A DNA stretch of 64,000 nt from Brachionus manjavacas. Its lineage: Eukaryota; Rotifera; Eurotatoria; Ploima; Brachionidae. Below the pieces are notes generated by a model. That model saw only the letters and a program-made list of their open reading frames with translations. It was not told the origin of the DNA and did no database searches. The DNA lies in contig JAHQIY010000011.1 in NCBI GenBank assembly GCA_019054805.1, forward strand, positions 1,803,001 through 1,867,000, given 5' to 3'. Position numbers and translations under genes: made by a program. Below, piece after piece: positions 52,117 through 63,633 of this stretch (within the stretch, counting starts at the first letter, position 1; each line of letters opens with the position of its first letter).

Positions 52117-55100
52117 TTAAAAATTATCATCTTCATCATTGACGAATGAACTTTCCATATTTCCAGATAGTATGTCATTTTGGCAAATATCTTTGAAAAT
52201 ATTTGTGACATCAATGTTGTCCTCCTGTCCACTAGATCCTCTTCGAATATACCTACAATTTTTAATGGCTTCCAATGTTTCGTCCAGTTTTGGCAATGAA
52301 TATCTTCGCTTCAAATGACCATTTGGCAGATAAAAGTGTGGATCTAGTTTGAATTTTTCCATGGCTACATTTGAATGGCGATAAAGTGTTGGAATTTCTA
52401 GCTGATTTAGTTCAACTCGTCCGAAAGATACTTGACGCTTTTTTTCTTCTTCGTGTCTCTTTATCTTCGGCAGCCGGGTACTTGAGCTCGGCTTACAGCT
52501 TGACCTGCGTTGAGAATTCGATGTCAAGTAGGACAGATTGGACAATGTGGTTGGATTAGTCAAGCCGCTTTTGGCCGAATACTGAGTCCTTGCCGAATAA
52601 GCTTGAGATGCCTTCTGAGAAAAATCCAAATCAGACTTCAAAAAGGAGCCTGAATATAAAGACCTATGTTCTAGGTTATTTTCTTCAGGCAAATAATTCA
52701 ATCCGCTTTTGATATTTTTTTTTTCATTATTAATGGTGTAAAAAGCGCTTTTTGACAATGGTACCCCTGAACTGTCCAAAGAAAATTTTCTTTTATTCTC
52801 GACACTTTTCGGCAACTCAGGTACTTGAAGAGAGGTTCGTCTTTTGTTCAAAACTTTAGAAAAATTGAACTCATCAAATCCACTATCATCTTCTTTTATG
52901 TCTACATCATTGGCTTTATCTTCACGGTATGTTTGCTCAGATTCATAGAATTTTCGCTCTGTTTCCAATGGTATCAGAGAGTCTTTAAACCTATTTTGAT
53001 TTTTTAAAATGCCCAATTCTTTCATCTCTAGACTCATGTAGTAATAATCTTGTTCGATTGTTTGACGGGTCTTCTCCAATTTTTTAAGTGTTTTACTTTA
53101 CAAATTTTATTTTAAAATTTAAGTATTGAGAAAAAAATATATGGGAGTATTCAATGTCTAACTCAAAAATTGATGTAGCAGATGATCTTAAGAGAGACAA
53201 GAAAAATATTTGGACAGGATTTGTTTAATGCATTCAAACCGAAACAGAAAAAGTGCCATTTGCATAAATAATATATTTTTATACTCTATCAGGCTTAAAC
53301 ATAAAAAATAAAAAATTTAATCAGTTAACCTATTTTTGCTTATTATTGTTATCATTATATTTTTTTTATACTCATGATCATTTTTTTTTCGATATTTTTT
53401 AAAATTTAAAAGTAAAACCAAAAAGTTTTCCAAATTTTCTTTAGTGACACAATTTGTTCAAATCATATGAATGAGGAGCATTGTGAATTTTCACAAAAAT
53501 TTTCTAATAAAATTTAAAATCTTAATAATTATTTATTCATAAAATTACGCTAGATTCGACGATATAAAAAATAAAATGAATTAAAATAGAAGAAGAAAGT
53601 TTTGTACTGTTTGTTTTTACTTTTTTTAAAATTTACAATTATGTTTAAGAAATTACAATATAAAAATAAATTTTCTTTAATAAAAATATGATTTTTAGAT
53701 TATTTTGAAGATAGAAGAAAAGTTATCAATAAATTAATTATGCTTTTATCAAAATATATATTCTATTTACAATTATTTTAAAATAAACAAAACTAAAAAT
53801 TTAAGTTTTTTTTTTTTTAACATCATCAAATTCAAGATGGATTGTAAATATTTGATATATTGAATATTTATACCATTATATTTTTGAATTCAAAGAATGA
53901 GAATTTTAATTTTTTTTATTTGGCTCAAACAACTTGGATTTATTTTTTGTCCCTTCGGAAAAATTAATAAGTTAAATTCATTTTATCATTTTAATTTCCC
54001 CTTATAGATTAAAGTAATTTCAGTGAAAAAGAAATTATTCGGAAAATTTGCTTGTGATCCATTTCTTTTTGCTCTCTTTTCTTTCTAAAATTGTTAAGCT
54101 TAAAAATGTAATCAAGCTCTTCAATAATTAATTAAGATTAAATTAAAAATATCTTAATTCTATATAATTCAGAAAGTAAATATAAAATTTCATCTAAACT
54201 TATCAATAAAAAATTGTAATGCCGTCAAAAAACGGGTTAAATAGGTGACATAGCTGGTCGCTATTAAAACACTTGCAAATTCGAAGAAAATTTTATCAAA
54301 TTTTATTTAATTATAATTTTAACTTGAAATATGTTATTGATTTGATTTTACCCTCTTTAAAAAACTTAAAAATTATTTAGCGCCTTTTTCTGGAAATAAG
54401 ATTTTTAATTTCAGTACTCAAATTTAGATTATTAATTTAGTATAAATTTGAATATTAAAAATTAACTAAAGTTTTTAGAAATTTATACAATAGAGACAGT
54501 AATTTATTTTGACTCATTCAAAACGGTTTTTTACACTAATTTTGCAGGTGATCAAATTGTTTAAATCAACACATTAAGTTTATGTATAAAAAATATTCGT
54601 CAAAATTTAAATAATTAAAATATTGAATTAATAAAATTTAAAGAAATATAATAATAAAAACATTTATCTTTAAAAAATGAATCATTAACAAAAATATTAT
54701 TAAAAGTTAACAACCCACAGACTAGATTATCTATATTCATTTGGATTGTTTATTTGATAAATATTTTGGTTCGATCAAAATTTTAAAATTAATTTTAATC
54801 TCTAAGATTTTTTATAGAGCTATTCTAATAAAAATTAGCACAAATATTTTATCAAAAAAATACCTACTTAAAATAAATATTTATTTTTAAATAACTCTTT
54901 TTCAATTAAAATATTACTAAATCAATACGAATTTATTTTGATTTGATTAAAACATCAATTAAATTTGAAAACTTGTGAAAAGTGAGTTAAATACACAAAA
55001 TACACAAAATTAAAATATTCTCAAAAAAATTAAGAGTAAATTTTTTGATAATATTTTTGCAAATTTATTATATAACTAGTTAAAAAAAATTTTAGACTGA

Positions 55101-55418
55101 AAATTTCATTGAATCCAACATGTCTCGCAGAATTCGGAACAAAATTTTTAAAATTCATGCCTTGTCAGCTCGTAATTAATTATTTTCATTCTAATATGCT
55201 TTTATTGAAATAATCAAACAATACTCATACAAGGAAATTTAAAAGATAAACTTAAGAGAAAGCTTTGTAAAAAACAGAGATAAATTAGCTTACTGTAACT
55301 TTTCGGAGTATCCTTTATGACCATAGAGCAGTTCCTTGAGGAGTTTTTCTTCAACATGGTTTCGGCTTCTAAGGCGCTGTGTATTCTTGTAAATTTCATT
55401 AAATAAAAAATTGTCCAT
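52117..55418 (-). CDS. Two-exon gene, Ser/Lys-rich disordered protein of unknown function
   Basis: Minus strand. Exon 1 is 55418-55294 (ATG start, 41 codons plus 2 bases). The donor GTAAGC follows at 55293; the acceptor AG is at 53097-53096, and exon 2 is 53095-52117. Phases match (2 + 1), giving about 367 residues. The N-terminus (MDNFLFNEIYKNTQRLR, HVEEKLLKELLYG, KTLKKLEKTRQTIEQD) looks like a coiled coil. The remainder is low-complexity: acidic patch (DIKEDDSGFDEF), many Ser/Arg-Ser sites (KRRTSL, QRRSSCKPSSS, KRRYSLPKL) that resemble basophilic kinase sites, and an acidic end. No known domain recognised; it may be a cytoskeletal or signalling scaffold. Without exon 1 the longest frame would need a TTG start, which supports the spliced model. 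The 2.2-kb intron is unusually long here. Minus-strand AATAAA at 52022-52017. Confidence 0.7.
53096..55293 (-). other. 2.2-kb intron of the two-exon gene
   Basis: AT-rich throughout. I see no open frame, inverted repeat or element that explains its length. Confidence 0.5.
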
Positions 55419-55995
55419 TTTCTTTTTTAAATTAAATTATGGTTGTTTTTAATTTTGTTTAGGCAAAATTTTTTTAAACCATTTTCTAGGTATTCTGCTA
55501 ATTTAATGATACCAATCTAAAAGAAGCTCATTTACATTTTTATTTAAAAAAAATAAATCTTTAAAAAAAATAAACATCGAACACATTATTAAAGATTCCT
55601 TTTTGGACAAAAAACAAAAGAAACCCCTATAGCTTCAATGATTGCACAATTGACAAAGCAATGGCCGCCAGAATTTTGGCCAATTTTTACCAAACAAATG
55701 TCATTCATTCAAATTTAAGAAATAACTGTTAACTTTTTCTTTTAAAAGCTAAATTGCTTCAAAGCTTTTTTTCCAAAGTAGTTATGTAACAAACTGTTGT
55801 TTTTGTTTTTTTTTAAATTTTCGAGTTGGGTATTTTTGAATAAATGTTTGAGTTAATTGAAAATTTATTGCTTTTTATCGAAATTGTTGCGCAACTTGTT
55901 ATTGTTATGATTTGATTATGAGGTTTTCTTTCAGTTGGAAGAAAATAATGTTCTTGATTTAGAGAAATCGAAAAAAAATCAAAAATATTTAAATT
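55419..55995. other. Spacer between minus-strand genes
   Basis: Probable promoter of the two-exon gene at the left. No clear TATA. Nothing else recognised. Confidence 0.4.
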
Positions 55996-56070
55996 TAGCT
56001 TTTATTTTTCTAAATTTGTAAAAGTCTTATTTTGCTGTTGATCAAAAAAAGAGCTAAAATTTTTCAGCAT

Positions 56071-56280
56071 TTACATATTATTTAAAATAAAAAAAATGAT
56101 ATTCGATAAAATTTGCCATAGAGCTGATTGACCGTGGATAGATTTTTCTTGCAAGTTTGCCATTACTTGGTTGATAAAATTTTGAAGCATATTTTCAACT
56201 TGTTGAACAACATGAACTTGTTGGCTTCCATTCACATAAGATACTAACATGCACATGCAAAGTGTGATAATCAATTTCAT
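56071..56280 (-). CDS. Small secreted peptide, 69 residues, unknown
   Basis: Minus strand. MKLIITLCMCMLVSYVNGS is a good signal peptide with likely cleavage after Gly18 or Ser19. The mature part (QQVHVVQQVENMLQNFINQV... ending IIFFILNNM) is Gln/Asn-rich, amphipathic and lacks cysteine. Support as a gene comes from TATATAAA on the minus strand (56340-56333), about 53 bp upstream of the ATG, and from AATAAA (plus 56001-56006), about 65 bp after the stop. It resembles a compact secreted-peptide gene such as a membrane-active or hormone-like peptide, but no family is recognised. Confidence 0.6.
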   Translation of the reverse strand: MKLIITLCMCMLVSYVNGSQQVHVVQQVENMLQNFINQVMANLQEKSIHGQSALWQILSNIIFFILNNM

Positions 56281-56332
56281 TTTTATCTCATTAAGTCTAA
56301 CTCTTTATCAAAATTTAAACAAAGTTTACAAG

Positions 56333-56340
56333 TTTATATA
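56333..56340 (-). promoter_or_regulatory. TATA box of the small secreted peptide gene
   Basis: TATATAAA read on the minus strand, 53-60 bp upstream of ATG 56280. Confidence 0.6.
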
Positions 56341-56344
56341 CAAA

Positions 56345-59080
56345 TTTTTTCAGTGGGAAAATGTCATGTTTTTTGATCACTTCTTAAAATTGTTCATGAA
56401 GACATTCAAGTTCATTTTTAAATCATCCAATTTATTAAGATTAAAATAAGCAAAAAAATGGATTTCCTGGGAGAAAAATACTCTGCCACTCAATCAACAC
56501 TTAATGATCATCATTTAAATATATGTTGGTTTGAACAAATTTGAATTTTAGTTTAGAATGCTATATGGTATTTGGGCATAAGATTTTTTCTGTTTTTTTT
56601 TATTATAAAAGCTATGAATTTTTATTCTATTTCTTAATCAAACTAAATTAAAGTTTAATGCATTAAATCAAATGTAAATGGTTTGAGAAATTTTTAGTTA
56701 AGTATATTTGTATAAGTTTTAATTAAAAACAAAGTTTTGAATTTATAAAAATTTGAAATATTCTCAATTAAAATTTTTTTAATGGAATTTGAGACTATTT
56801 GAAAAAAAAAAACTTTTTTTAGATTAAAAAAATTTTCATATATTTTATTTTCACAGCATTTTGTGTAGAGGGAATCATCTTTTTTCAGACTATTTTCCTT
56901 TATTTTTACAGAAACATTAGATGCCAAAATTTTAATGCTTTAATGGTTTTTTTCAAAAAAATTGCACAAAGAGTTATTTGAATAATTTACGAAATTTTTT
57001 AATTTAATCTAATTCAAATTAAAAGTGTTTAAAGTTTTATTTTATTTGTAGTTAAAGATTTAATGTAACTAGAAAGATAATCATAAAACATGTTGAAAAA
57101 AGTATCATTTTCTGTATTTTATTATATTTTTAATTTTTACATGATCTTTGAGAAAAAAACTAAAATATTTTTTTTTTATTTTATAAATTTTTACTCTGAA
57201 GGAGCATTAGCTCGGTACAGATTTACAAATAAATAAATAAATTGTTACCACATTACTGCACTAGCCGTTAATCATGGTATTGTTAAGATTCCAAATCGTT
57301 ACATTTCTGTTGCAATTGAAAAGAAAGCCGGTAGAGTTAAAAAATTAAGAATGGTCTTGAAAAACAATACTTTTTATTTAAAATTTTTTGTAAAAGTATT
57401 AGATATAAAAAAATAATATATTATTTTTGATAAAATTGAACTAAAAATAAAAAATATGAACATCATTAATTAGAAATAAATTTTTGTACACAATTAAAAT
57501 AATAATGACATTAATTAATATTTATGAAAATTTTTCTTACACTAAATTAATAAAATAGGAATCACAGATATCATTAAGTCATTTAAAAGGCTTTTTTACT
57601 TAACACTTATATTTTCATTTAATTCTTTCAGGCATTTTTTTTTTAAAAAAATTTTCGGAAATAGACTCAAATTGAAGGTTCCATTTCATAAAAATTTCTG
57701 ACTAGAATAAGTCAAATAATTATTTAGTTAGACTCTTTAAACCTTTTTAAATTTTTGATACCTAGAAGAATTCTTTATTTATAAAAAATTAATCTTGCAT
57801 GATAAAGTTTTAGCTCAGTTTATATTGCTCGTGTGGTTTCAACAAAGAATTTCATATTCAAAGCTGCTTTACAAGCTAAAAAAATTGAAAAATATGGAAA
57901 ATTGATCGATTGTCAAACCTTTATGATTAAGATATTCAAAGGGTATATGAAATTTTAAATAAAGAAAATGTATCTTCAAATCGTATCCTCGATTTTTGGA
58001 TTTGATGCTAAACAAATCCGACCAAGCTGTTTAAAATTTTGAAAAACATTTCAAAAAATAATTCTATCGGTCATTTTACTTGCCTGCTAGACAGTCAGAA
58101 CCGATGCGCTTGAAGGATGGAAAAAATCATCTCAAAAAGAAATCATCTTCTTCATGAAAAGGATGTCCAAAAAATGGAAATAACTACCTAAGGACATAGT
58201 TGAATTAAAATTTCTTTAGCCAAAGTCTAAAGAATAAAGTTAATAAAGTTTCATATTTTTTCGGTGCATGTTCACCACTGGAAATGTACTCATCCATTAA
58301 ATTGTTTATAAGATAGTTGTTGTTTATGATGGAATTGTTGAGGAATGATTTGTTTAATATTTGAGGCATTGATTTTGTTTGATTTGCATATTTAATTGAA
58401 TGTATTTATATTCTCTTCAATAAATAAGCTTAGAAAAATAATTAATAAAATTAATTGGCATCTCTTCAAAATAGCTTTTTTTAAAATAGCTAATATAATA
58501 AGAAAAAGCTTTTTATAATGATAAAAAATTAAAATAATAAAAAATTAAAAAATTAATAAAATAAAAAAATATAATATAATAAAAAATTTCACACAATTAA
58601 AAAATCAATTGAATTTTTAATGAATAAAGGTCAAGTCGCTGATATTTTCATATTTATTAAAACAAATAGAAAGTCAAAATACACTAAATTGGATGATCGT
58701 ATTAAAGAAATTGTATCTCAATATGATGAGTCATTAAAATTTAACAAAAAAAAACTTGCTATCGCTATTGCAGTAATTTGCTAATTTATTCTTTTTTGTA
58801 CTCTATTTTTCAAAATTTTTATGTTTACTTAATCACTTAAAAATTCTATTTTGTACTTATCTAATGGCAGAACAGTTTTTATTACTCAGAGTCATTTCAA
58901 ATTTAAATAAACAATTAAAAAAAAGAAAACGATGAGTCAAAGTTCGATGAATTTAATGAAAACTTATCTTAAGTATTAAAATATGGTTAATAACATTTAC
59001 CTTTTTATTTGAACAAAAATTTTTCAACAAAAAGAGTCTATTTCGAAATAGAGCTGTTTAATTTTTAAAAATTTATTGAA
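56345..59080. other. 2.7-kb AT-rich region with coding-like scraps
   Basis: 57195-57242 is a copy of the TAAA-tailed short repeat. Right after it, 57248-57380 reads without stops as CYHITALAVNHGIVKIPNRY then ISVAIEKKAGRVKKLR. 57810-57950 reads SVYIARVVSTKNFIFKAALQ, and 58620-58785 reads NKGQVADIFIFIKTNRKSKY then DDRIKEIVSQYDESLKF. These are protein-like, plus strand and unassignable. They may be exons or debris of one decayed gene. Confidence 0.35.
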
Positions 59081-59119
59081 AATAAACTTTAAAATTTAAG
59101 CCTTTAAATAAATTTCTTC

Positions 59120-59660
59120 TTAAACCAAAGGTCCGAATAGTAAACTGGCGGGCTCGTTTTCAGCACATGTGAAAAAATTTCTGCCAAATTCAGCAAATTC
59201 GTCATTTGAGACCGAACCATCTCCGTTGGAATCGATCGATTCGAATACTCTTTTGGCAAGGGCTTCATCGTTCACATTCAAAGCTTTGAAATATTTATTA
59301 AATTCCTCTTGACTTATTGATCCACTCTTGTCTGAATCGATGGCATCAAAAATTTGCGGCAACAAAGATTTCAAATCTTGTCTCTTGGCCTCATCGGCAA
59401 CCATATCCTTTAAATAATTGGTCATTTTGGCAAGGTTTACTGTGCCAGCATTATCGGTATCAGCTGGAGCGAAGAAAGCGGTCCACAAAAAGTCCAGCTT
59501 AGCTCTGAGTTGTTTTTTCACCTTCGGCATCTAAATTTCTAGATGCCAACAATTTATCGGCCCATCTTCCCAAATCAGCTTGGTCGAGTAGCCCATTTCC
59601 GTCAATGTCCAGTCTAGTGAACAAGGTGGCAATTTTTCTTTCCAACAATTTTTCGGCCAT
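59120..59660 (-). CDS. Four-EF-hand calcium-binding protein (SCP/calexcitin-like), with 1-nt frameshift
   Basis: Minus strand, start ATG 59660-59658 (MAEKLLERKIATLFTRLD...), stop at 59120. The frame changes once, at the T6 run 59513-59518 (A6 on the coding strand). With five A the protein would be 179 residues and collinear with the 180-residue paralog at 63012-63554. EF1 DIDGNGLLDQAD is acceptable. EF2 (DTDNAGTVNLAK) has Ala at position 5 and Lys at position 12, so it is probably inactive. EF3 DSDKSGSISQEE and EF4 DSNGDGSVSNDE are canonical. C-terminal ...PASLLFGPLV resembles the LFG-L end of calexcitin/sarcoplasmic Ca-binding proteins. Likely a cytosolic Ca2+ buffer or sensor. The frameshift is either an assembly homopolymer error or early pseudogenisation. 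Minus-strand AATAAA at 59087-59082. Confidence 0.85.
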
Positions 59661-60055
59661 TTTACCTCTTAATTATTTTTATTGTGATTTAATAAAAATT
59701 TCTTTCTTAAGCTTTCCTTATTTATATTAAATTTGCCGATTGATTTTTAAATTAATACTCAAAAAAATCAAAGGTAACTGATAATTTTAAGATAAATTTA
59801 AAACAAAAAATAAGATAAAAATTTTGGATCACAGCAAAAATGAGTTAAATTTGCATATTTTTTCCAAAGAATTAGAAAATTCGTGAAACAAAAATCATTC
59901 TTTTGCCAACGTCAATTCCAAGAAGATAATTTTTGAAAATCATCAAAATATTTAGTAATTATCTTTTAAATAGATAAACGATTTAATGACGTAAAAGCTG
60001 GATAGTAATGATAAAAAATTTAACTAAAAGAAAAACATAGTAAAAAGCGTTTATA
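59661..60055. other. Upstream flank of the minus-strand EF-hand gene
   Basis: AT-rich promoter region. No TATA box seen. Confidence 0.4.
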
Positions 60056-60057
60056 GA

Positions 60058-60180
60058 ATAATGAAACTGTGGACTGCTTTCTTCGCTTCAGCTGATACTA
60101 ATGTTTTCTTTGCTTAAATGACTATTTTTTAAAGGATGAGGCCAAAGGACAGAATTTAAAATCGCTGCTGTTTTTCTCTA
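60058..60180 (+). pseudogene. Decayed EF-hand paralog fragment
   Basis: Plus strand. KLWTAFFASADTN (60064-60100) matches the EF2 entry of the neighbouring gene (LWTAFFAPADTD). After a deletion the next stretch reads, across frame changes, as MT..LKDEAKGQNLKSLLFF (60118-60177), matching KMTNYLKDMVADEAKRQDLKSLLP. This is a remnant of a third copy, inverted relative to the 59120-59660 gene. Confidence 0.7.
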
Positions 60181-62990
60181 GCGAAGTGCTGAAAACCAGC
60201 CAAATAGTTGGTTATTCTGACATTTGATTTAAGAAGAAATTAATTTTAAGGTTTAAATTTTTGGTTTTGAATCAATAAATGGCATTTTATTTTTAATGAC
60301 GTATTGGTTCTGCAACAGGTAAATTTTGAAAAGAATTCAAATAATCAAAAACTGAAATTTTGATTTAGCTTGGAGTTCAAATGAAAATTTAATTAACAAG
60401 AGGATTGAGAAAATCTAAATTTAATGCAATTTTAAATCGATTAGATATTATAACAAAAGAGGATTTTTAATTAAGAAATTAAATTTTTTCAGAAAATAAA
60501 GAAAGATGTGTTAGAGTGAGTGTCTTTTGAGAATTATGCTGAAAAAATTCATTTACTTCAGAATTCCAATGGCAAAAATTAAAATAAAAAAAAATAAAAA
60601 AATTACGTAAAATGGGGATAGTAAAATTATTCGCAAATTTTAGTAAAATATTTTCCTATTATAATAGATCTTCCGCAAAAATAAAAGATTCGTTGGGTCT
60701 TTGAGCAATGGTTCGGAGCTGGTTTGGTAAATTTATTACTTTGATGACTAAAATCTTGGTGATTTCATTTTTATTTTAATCTTTCACAATGTTAAATATT
60801 AAAAAAACAAAAATAATTAATTCAAAATTAAATAGATTGAATAAAAAAAACAAAATTTTTTAAAGATTGCTGATACAAGCTCATTTGCAAAACTCAGTAT
60901 ATTCAAAATATTTTAAAAAATTCCTTCCGCAAAAAACAAACATGTTCTTTTGTATTAATCAATTTATTTATTATCGATTCTAGAACCGGGTACAGTAACT
61001 GAATTAGAGCAATGGTCAAAAAGCATAAGATAAAATAGAGATTAAGCATTTTCGCATAAAGCTCAAGACTTCAAAACAATATTGATAAAGAGAAAAAATT
61101 AAATTTGGACCAAGCTTTTAATGCTCGAAATATTTCACTAAAAAGTAAGAAAAAGTTATTATGATTTGAAATATTCACTTTCAAATACATGAAATTTCTT
61201 TTATTTTGTTTTTATTTAGTTTAATAAAATAATAAGGAGGTGATCAATTCAATTACAGTTAGTCAATTCAAGAATAAGCTTAATCAAGTCATGTTTTAAA
61301 TAAATCTAATCCTTAAATACAATCTAATATTGAATTGGTAGAAAAATTATTTTTTTCTTAAGAATAACTTTAAAATAATAAAGAAACATTTTTTCATTCT
61401 CCCAAAAATTAAAATCCATCAATTCATGGCGTAAATATTAAATTAATATTTAATAAAATCTCCTTCGAAAAAACTAAAAATATTTGAAAATAATTTTAAA
61501 TCTGTAAGATATCAAAATTTAAGTGTTAATGATATTCACTCTTAATAAATGAGCAAATGACTTATTTTGAAATTCTAATCATTAGCCATTAAGGCAACAA
61601 AATTACAAAAAAGAGCAAAATATAATTGCTTTAGATAGTTTTATTATTTTCGTGAAAATTAATAAAAAAATTTTTAATTTTATTTCACCTTTATTTTTCA
61701 ATAACAAAAGGCGAAGTAAAAAAAAATTGACAAAATTTGTCAATCTTGAGTTTTTTAAATAATCAAAGTAATAATAAAAAAAAAGCTACGGCAAGAAAAC
61801 TTGTCGGCAATGAAGGCATCTTAGCGTTTCTTGAATTGATTCACAGAGTTGGAGTCAAATAATGAAGGTGTTAATCATTTTTATAAAATTCATAATTTAA
61901 AAAATTAATATTTTTTATTAATTAAATAAATGAAGTATTAATAAGTCTACTAGGACAAGGGTAGTAACCTTTTGATTAATCTTGAAAATTAAAAAGTTAA
62001 AGTTGACTTTGACTTAAACAGATTATTAAGACATCTTTTGACCAACTCTGCTCTAAACGAATAAAGTTTTCAAAAATTAATTTCAGAAAATTATTGATTA
62101 TTTTTTTATTTGATTTTGGAAAATTTTTTATTATATTGTTAATTTTAATCTTTAACATTTGAACTTCATTTTTTTACTCCTTTTGTATGATTTAAGCTGT
62201 TGACAAATTTTTCAGCTTTAAAAAATATCCTGCTTGAAAACTGATGCTCATTACTGCTAATGTCTTTTTAAACAAAATTGGTCTTGAAAATAAATAGTTC
62301 TTAATTAAAAATTTTACAATTAAAAACTACATGTCTAATTAGTTTATAGAACTTAAAAAGGATATAATCGTGGATTTTTAATTTAAGCTTACTCAAAGCT
62401 CTAGATAAAATATTTGCTTCCTGATCAAACTTGTTGAGTTGTAAATTAATGAAAATTGCTGTTAACTATTCCTAGTAGATTTTACAACAAATTGACAACT
62501 TAATACAAGCCCGAATTGGATTTTTTTGCTGATTTATTAATTTTTAAAATTCTGAAAACATTGATCGCTGCGAAACAAACCAAGTCATTAATAATATTAA
62601 AAAAATAACTTCCCTAGGTTGATGAATTTAGCGCTTTGTTTAGAGATTGAATTAGATTGACAAAAATAATTCCTTATCACGATTTAAACCCAACGTAAAG
62701 CAAACTTTAGATTGTATTAAATTTCATCTGAATTTTGGAGCAATCCGGAGAGATTGATAGAACTAATTAATCGAAAATATTTGCTTTTCACAATTTAATC
62801 AAACTTGTCTTGAGGAAATTAGAACCTAAACTTAAGTTGGCAAATCTGACAAAGAAAATAAATCGATAAGACCTATTTTTTTTTACCAAATCATGAAATA
62901 AACTTATTTTAAATAATATCCCTATAGAAAAAATCTGCTCCAGTCTAAAAAATCTATTTTAAGCTTTGAATTTTGTAACTAAATTTTTTT
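60181..62990. other. 2.8-kb AT-rich spacer
   Basis: No gene recognised. It forms the region between the divergent EF-hand genes and probably includes the promoter of the 63012 gene. A short reading near 61785-61860 (ATARKLVGNEGILAFLELIH) is too brief to call. Confidence 0.4.
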
Positions 62991-62993
62991 AGA
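62985..62993 (+). promoter_or_regulatory. Possible splice or trans-splice acceptor before the EF-hand ATG
   Basis: TTTTTTTAG ends at 62992, 19 bp before ATG 63012, preceded by AACTAAA like a branch site. It could be the 3' end of a 5'-UTR intron or a spliced-leader acceptor; rotifers and some other phyla use spliced leaders. Confidence 0.35.
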
Positions 62994-63011
62994 AAATATT
63001 TTCAATCAAAA

Positions 63012-63554
63012 ATGGTCGAACAATTGCTGAAGAAAAAAGTTGCCACTTTGTTCACCAGGTTGGATGTGGACGGAAATGGTTCAATCGACCAGACCGATTT
63101 GACCAAATGGGCCGACAAGCTAATCTCTTACGGAAACATAGATGCTGATGGTGAAGCGAATCTTAGAGCCAAGATGGATACCATGTGGAAGGAATACTTC
63201 GGTCCAGCTGATTCAGACAAGTCAGGTTCGATTAGCTTTGATGAAATGTGCGTGTACTTTGAGACTGCCGTGGCTGATGATAATAAGAAAAACGTTCTCA
63301 AGTCTTTATTGCCGCTCATTTTTGATGCCATCGACTCGGACAAAAGCGCCTCGGTGACAAAGATTGAATTTGCCAATTATTTTAAAAGCTTAAATATAAA
63401 TGACCCTGCGGTCGCAAATCAGGTATTCGAATCAATGGATGTTAATTCAGATGGAACACTTAGCAAAGAAGAATTTACAGAATTTGGTAAAAACTATTTT
63501 ACTTGTGCGGATATGGATCCAGCTTCACTGCTTTTTGGACCATTGATTGATTAA
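63012..63554 (+). CDS. Four-EF-hand calcium-binding protein (SCP/calexcitin-like)
   Basis: Intact, 180 residues, single coding exon. EF1 loop begins at Asp18 (DVDGNGSIDQTD), EF2 at Asp67 (DSDKSGSISFDE), EF3 at Asp108 (DSDKSASVTKIE; Ala113 replaces the usual loop Gly), EF4 at Asp143 (DVNSDGTLSKEE). All four have acidic residues at positions 1 and 12, so up to four Ca2+ sites are possible. Length, spacing (long EF1-EF2 linker with WADKL and MDTMWKEYF) and the FTCADMDPASLLFGPLID C-terminus fit the sarcoplasmic calcium-binding protein/calexcitin type. Likely a cytosolic Ca2+ buffer or sensor in muscle or neurons. Paralog of the divergently transcribed gene at 59120-59660, in which EF2 has degenerated. 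AATAAA at 63612-63617 and 63628-63633. Confidence 0.92.
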   Translation: MVEQLLKKKVATLFTRLDVDGNGSIDQTDLTKWADKLISYGNIDADGEANLRAKMDTMWKEYFGPADSDKSGSISFDEMCVYFETAVADDNKKNVLKSLLPLIFDAIDSDKSASVTKIEFANYFKSLNINDPAVANQVFESMDVNSDGTLSKEEFTEFGKNYFTCADMDPASLLFGPLID

Positions 63555-63633
63555 AAAATAGCTGAGTTTACATTTTTTTAAAAGTAATAAAAGTAGATAA
63601 TTTAGCTTTTTAATAAATTTTTTTTAAATAAAC

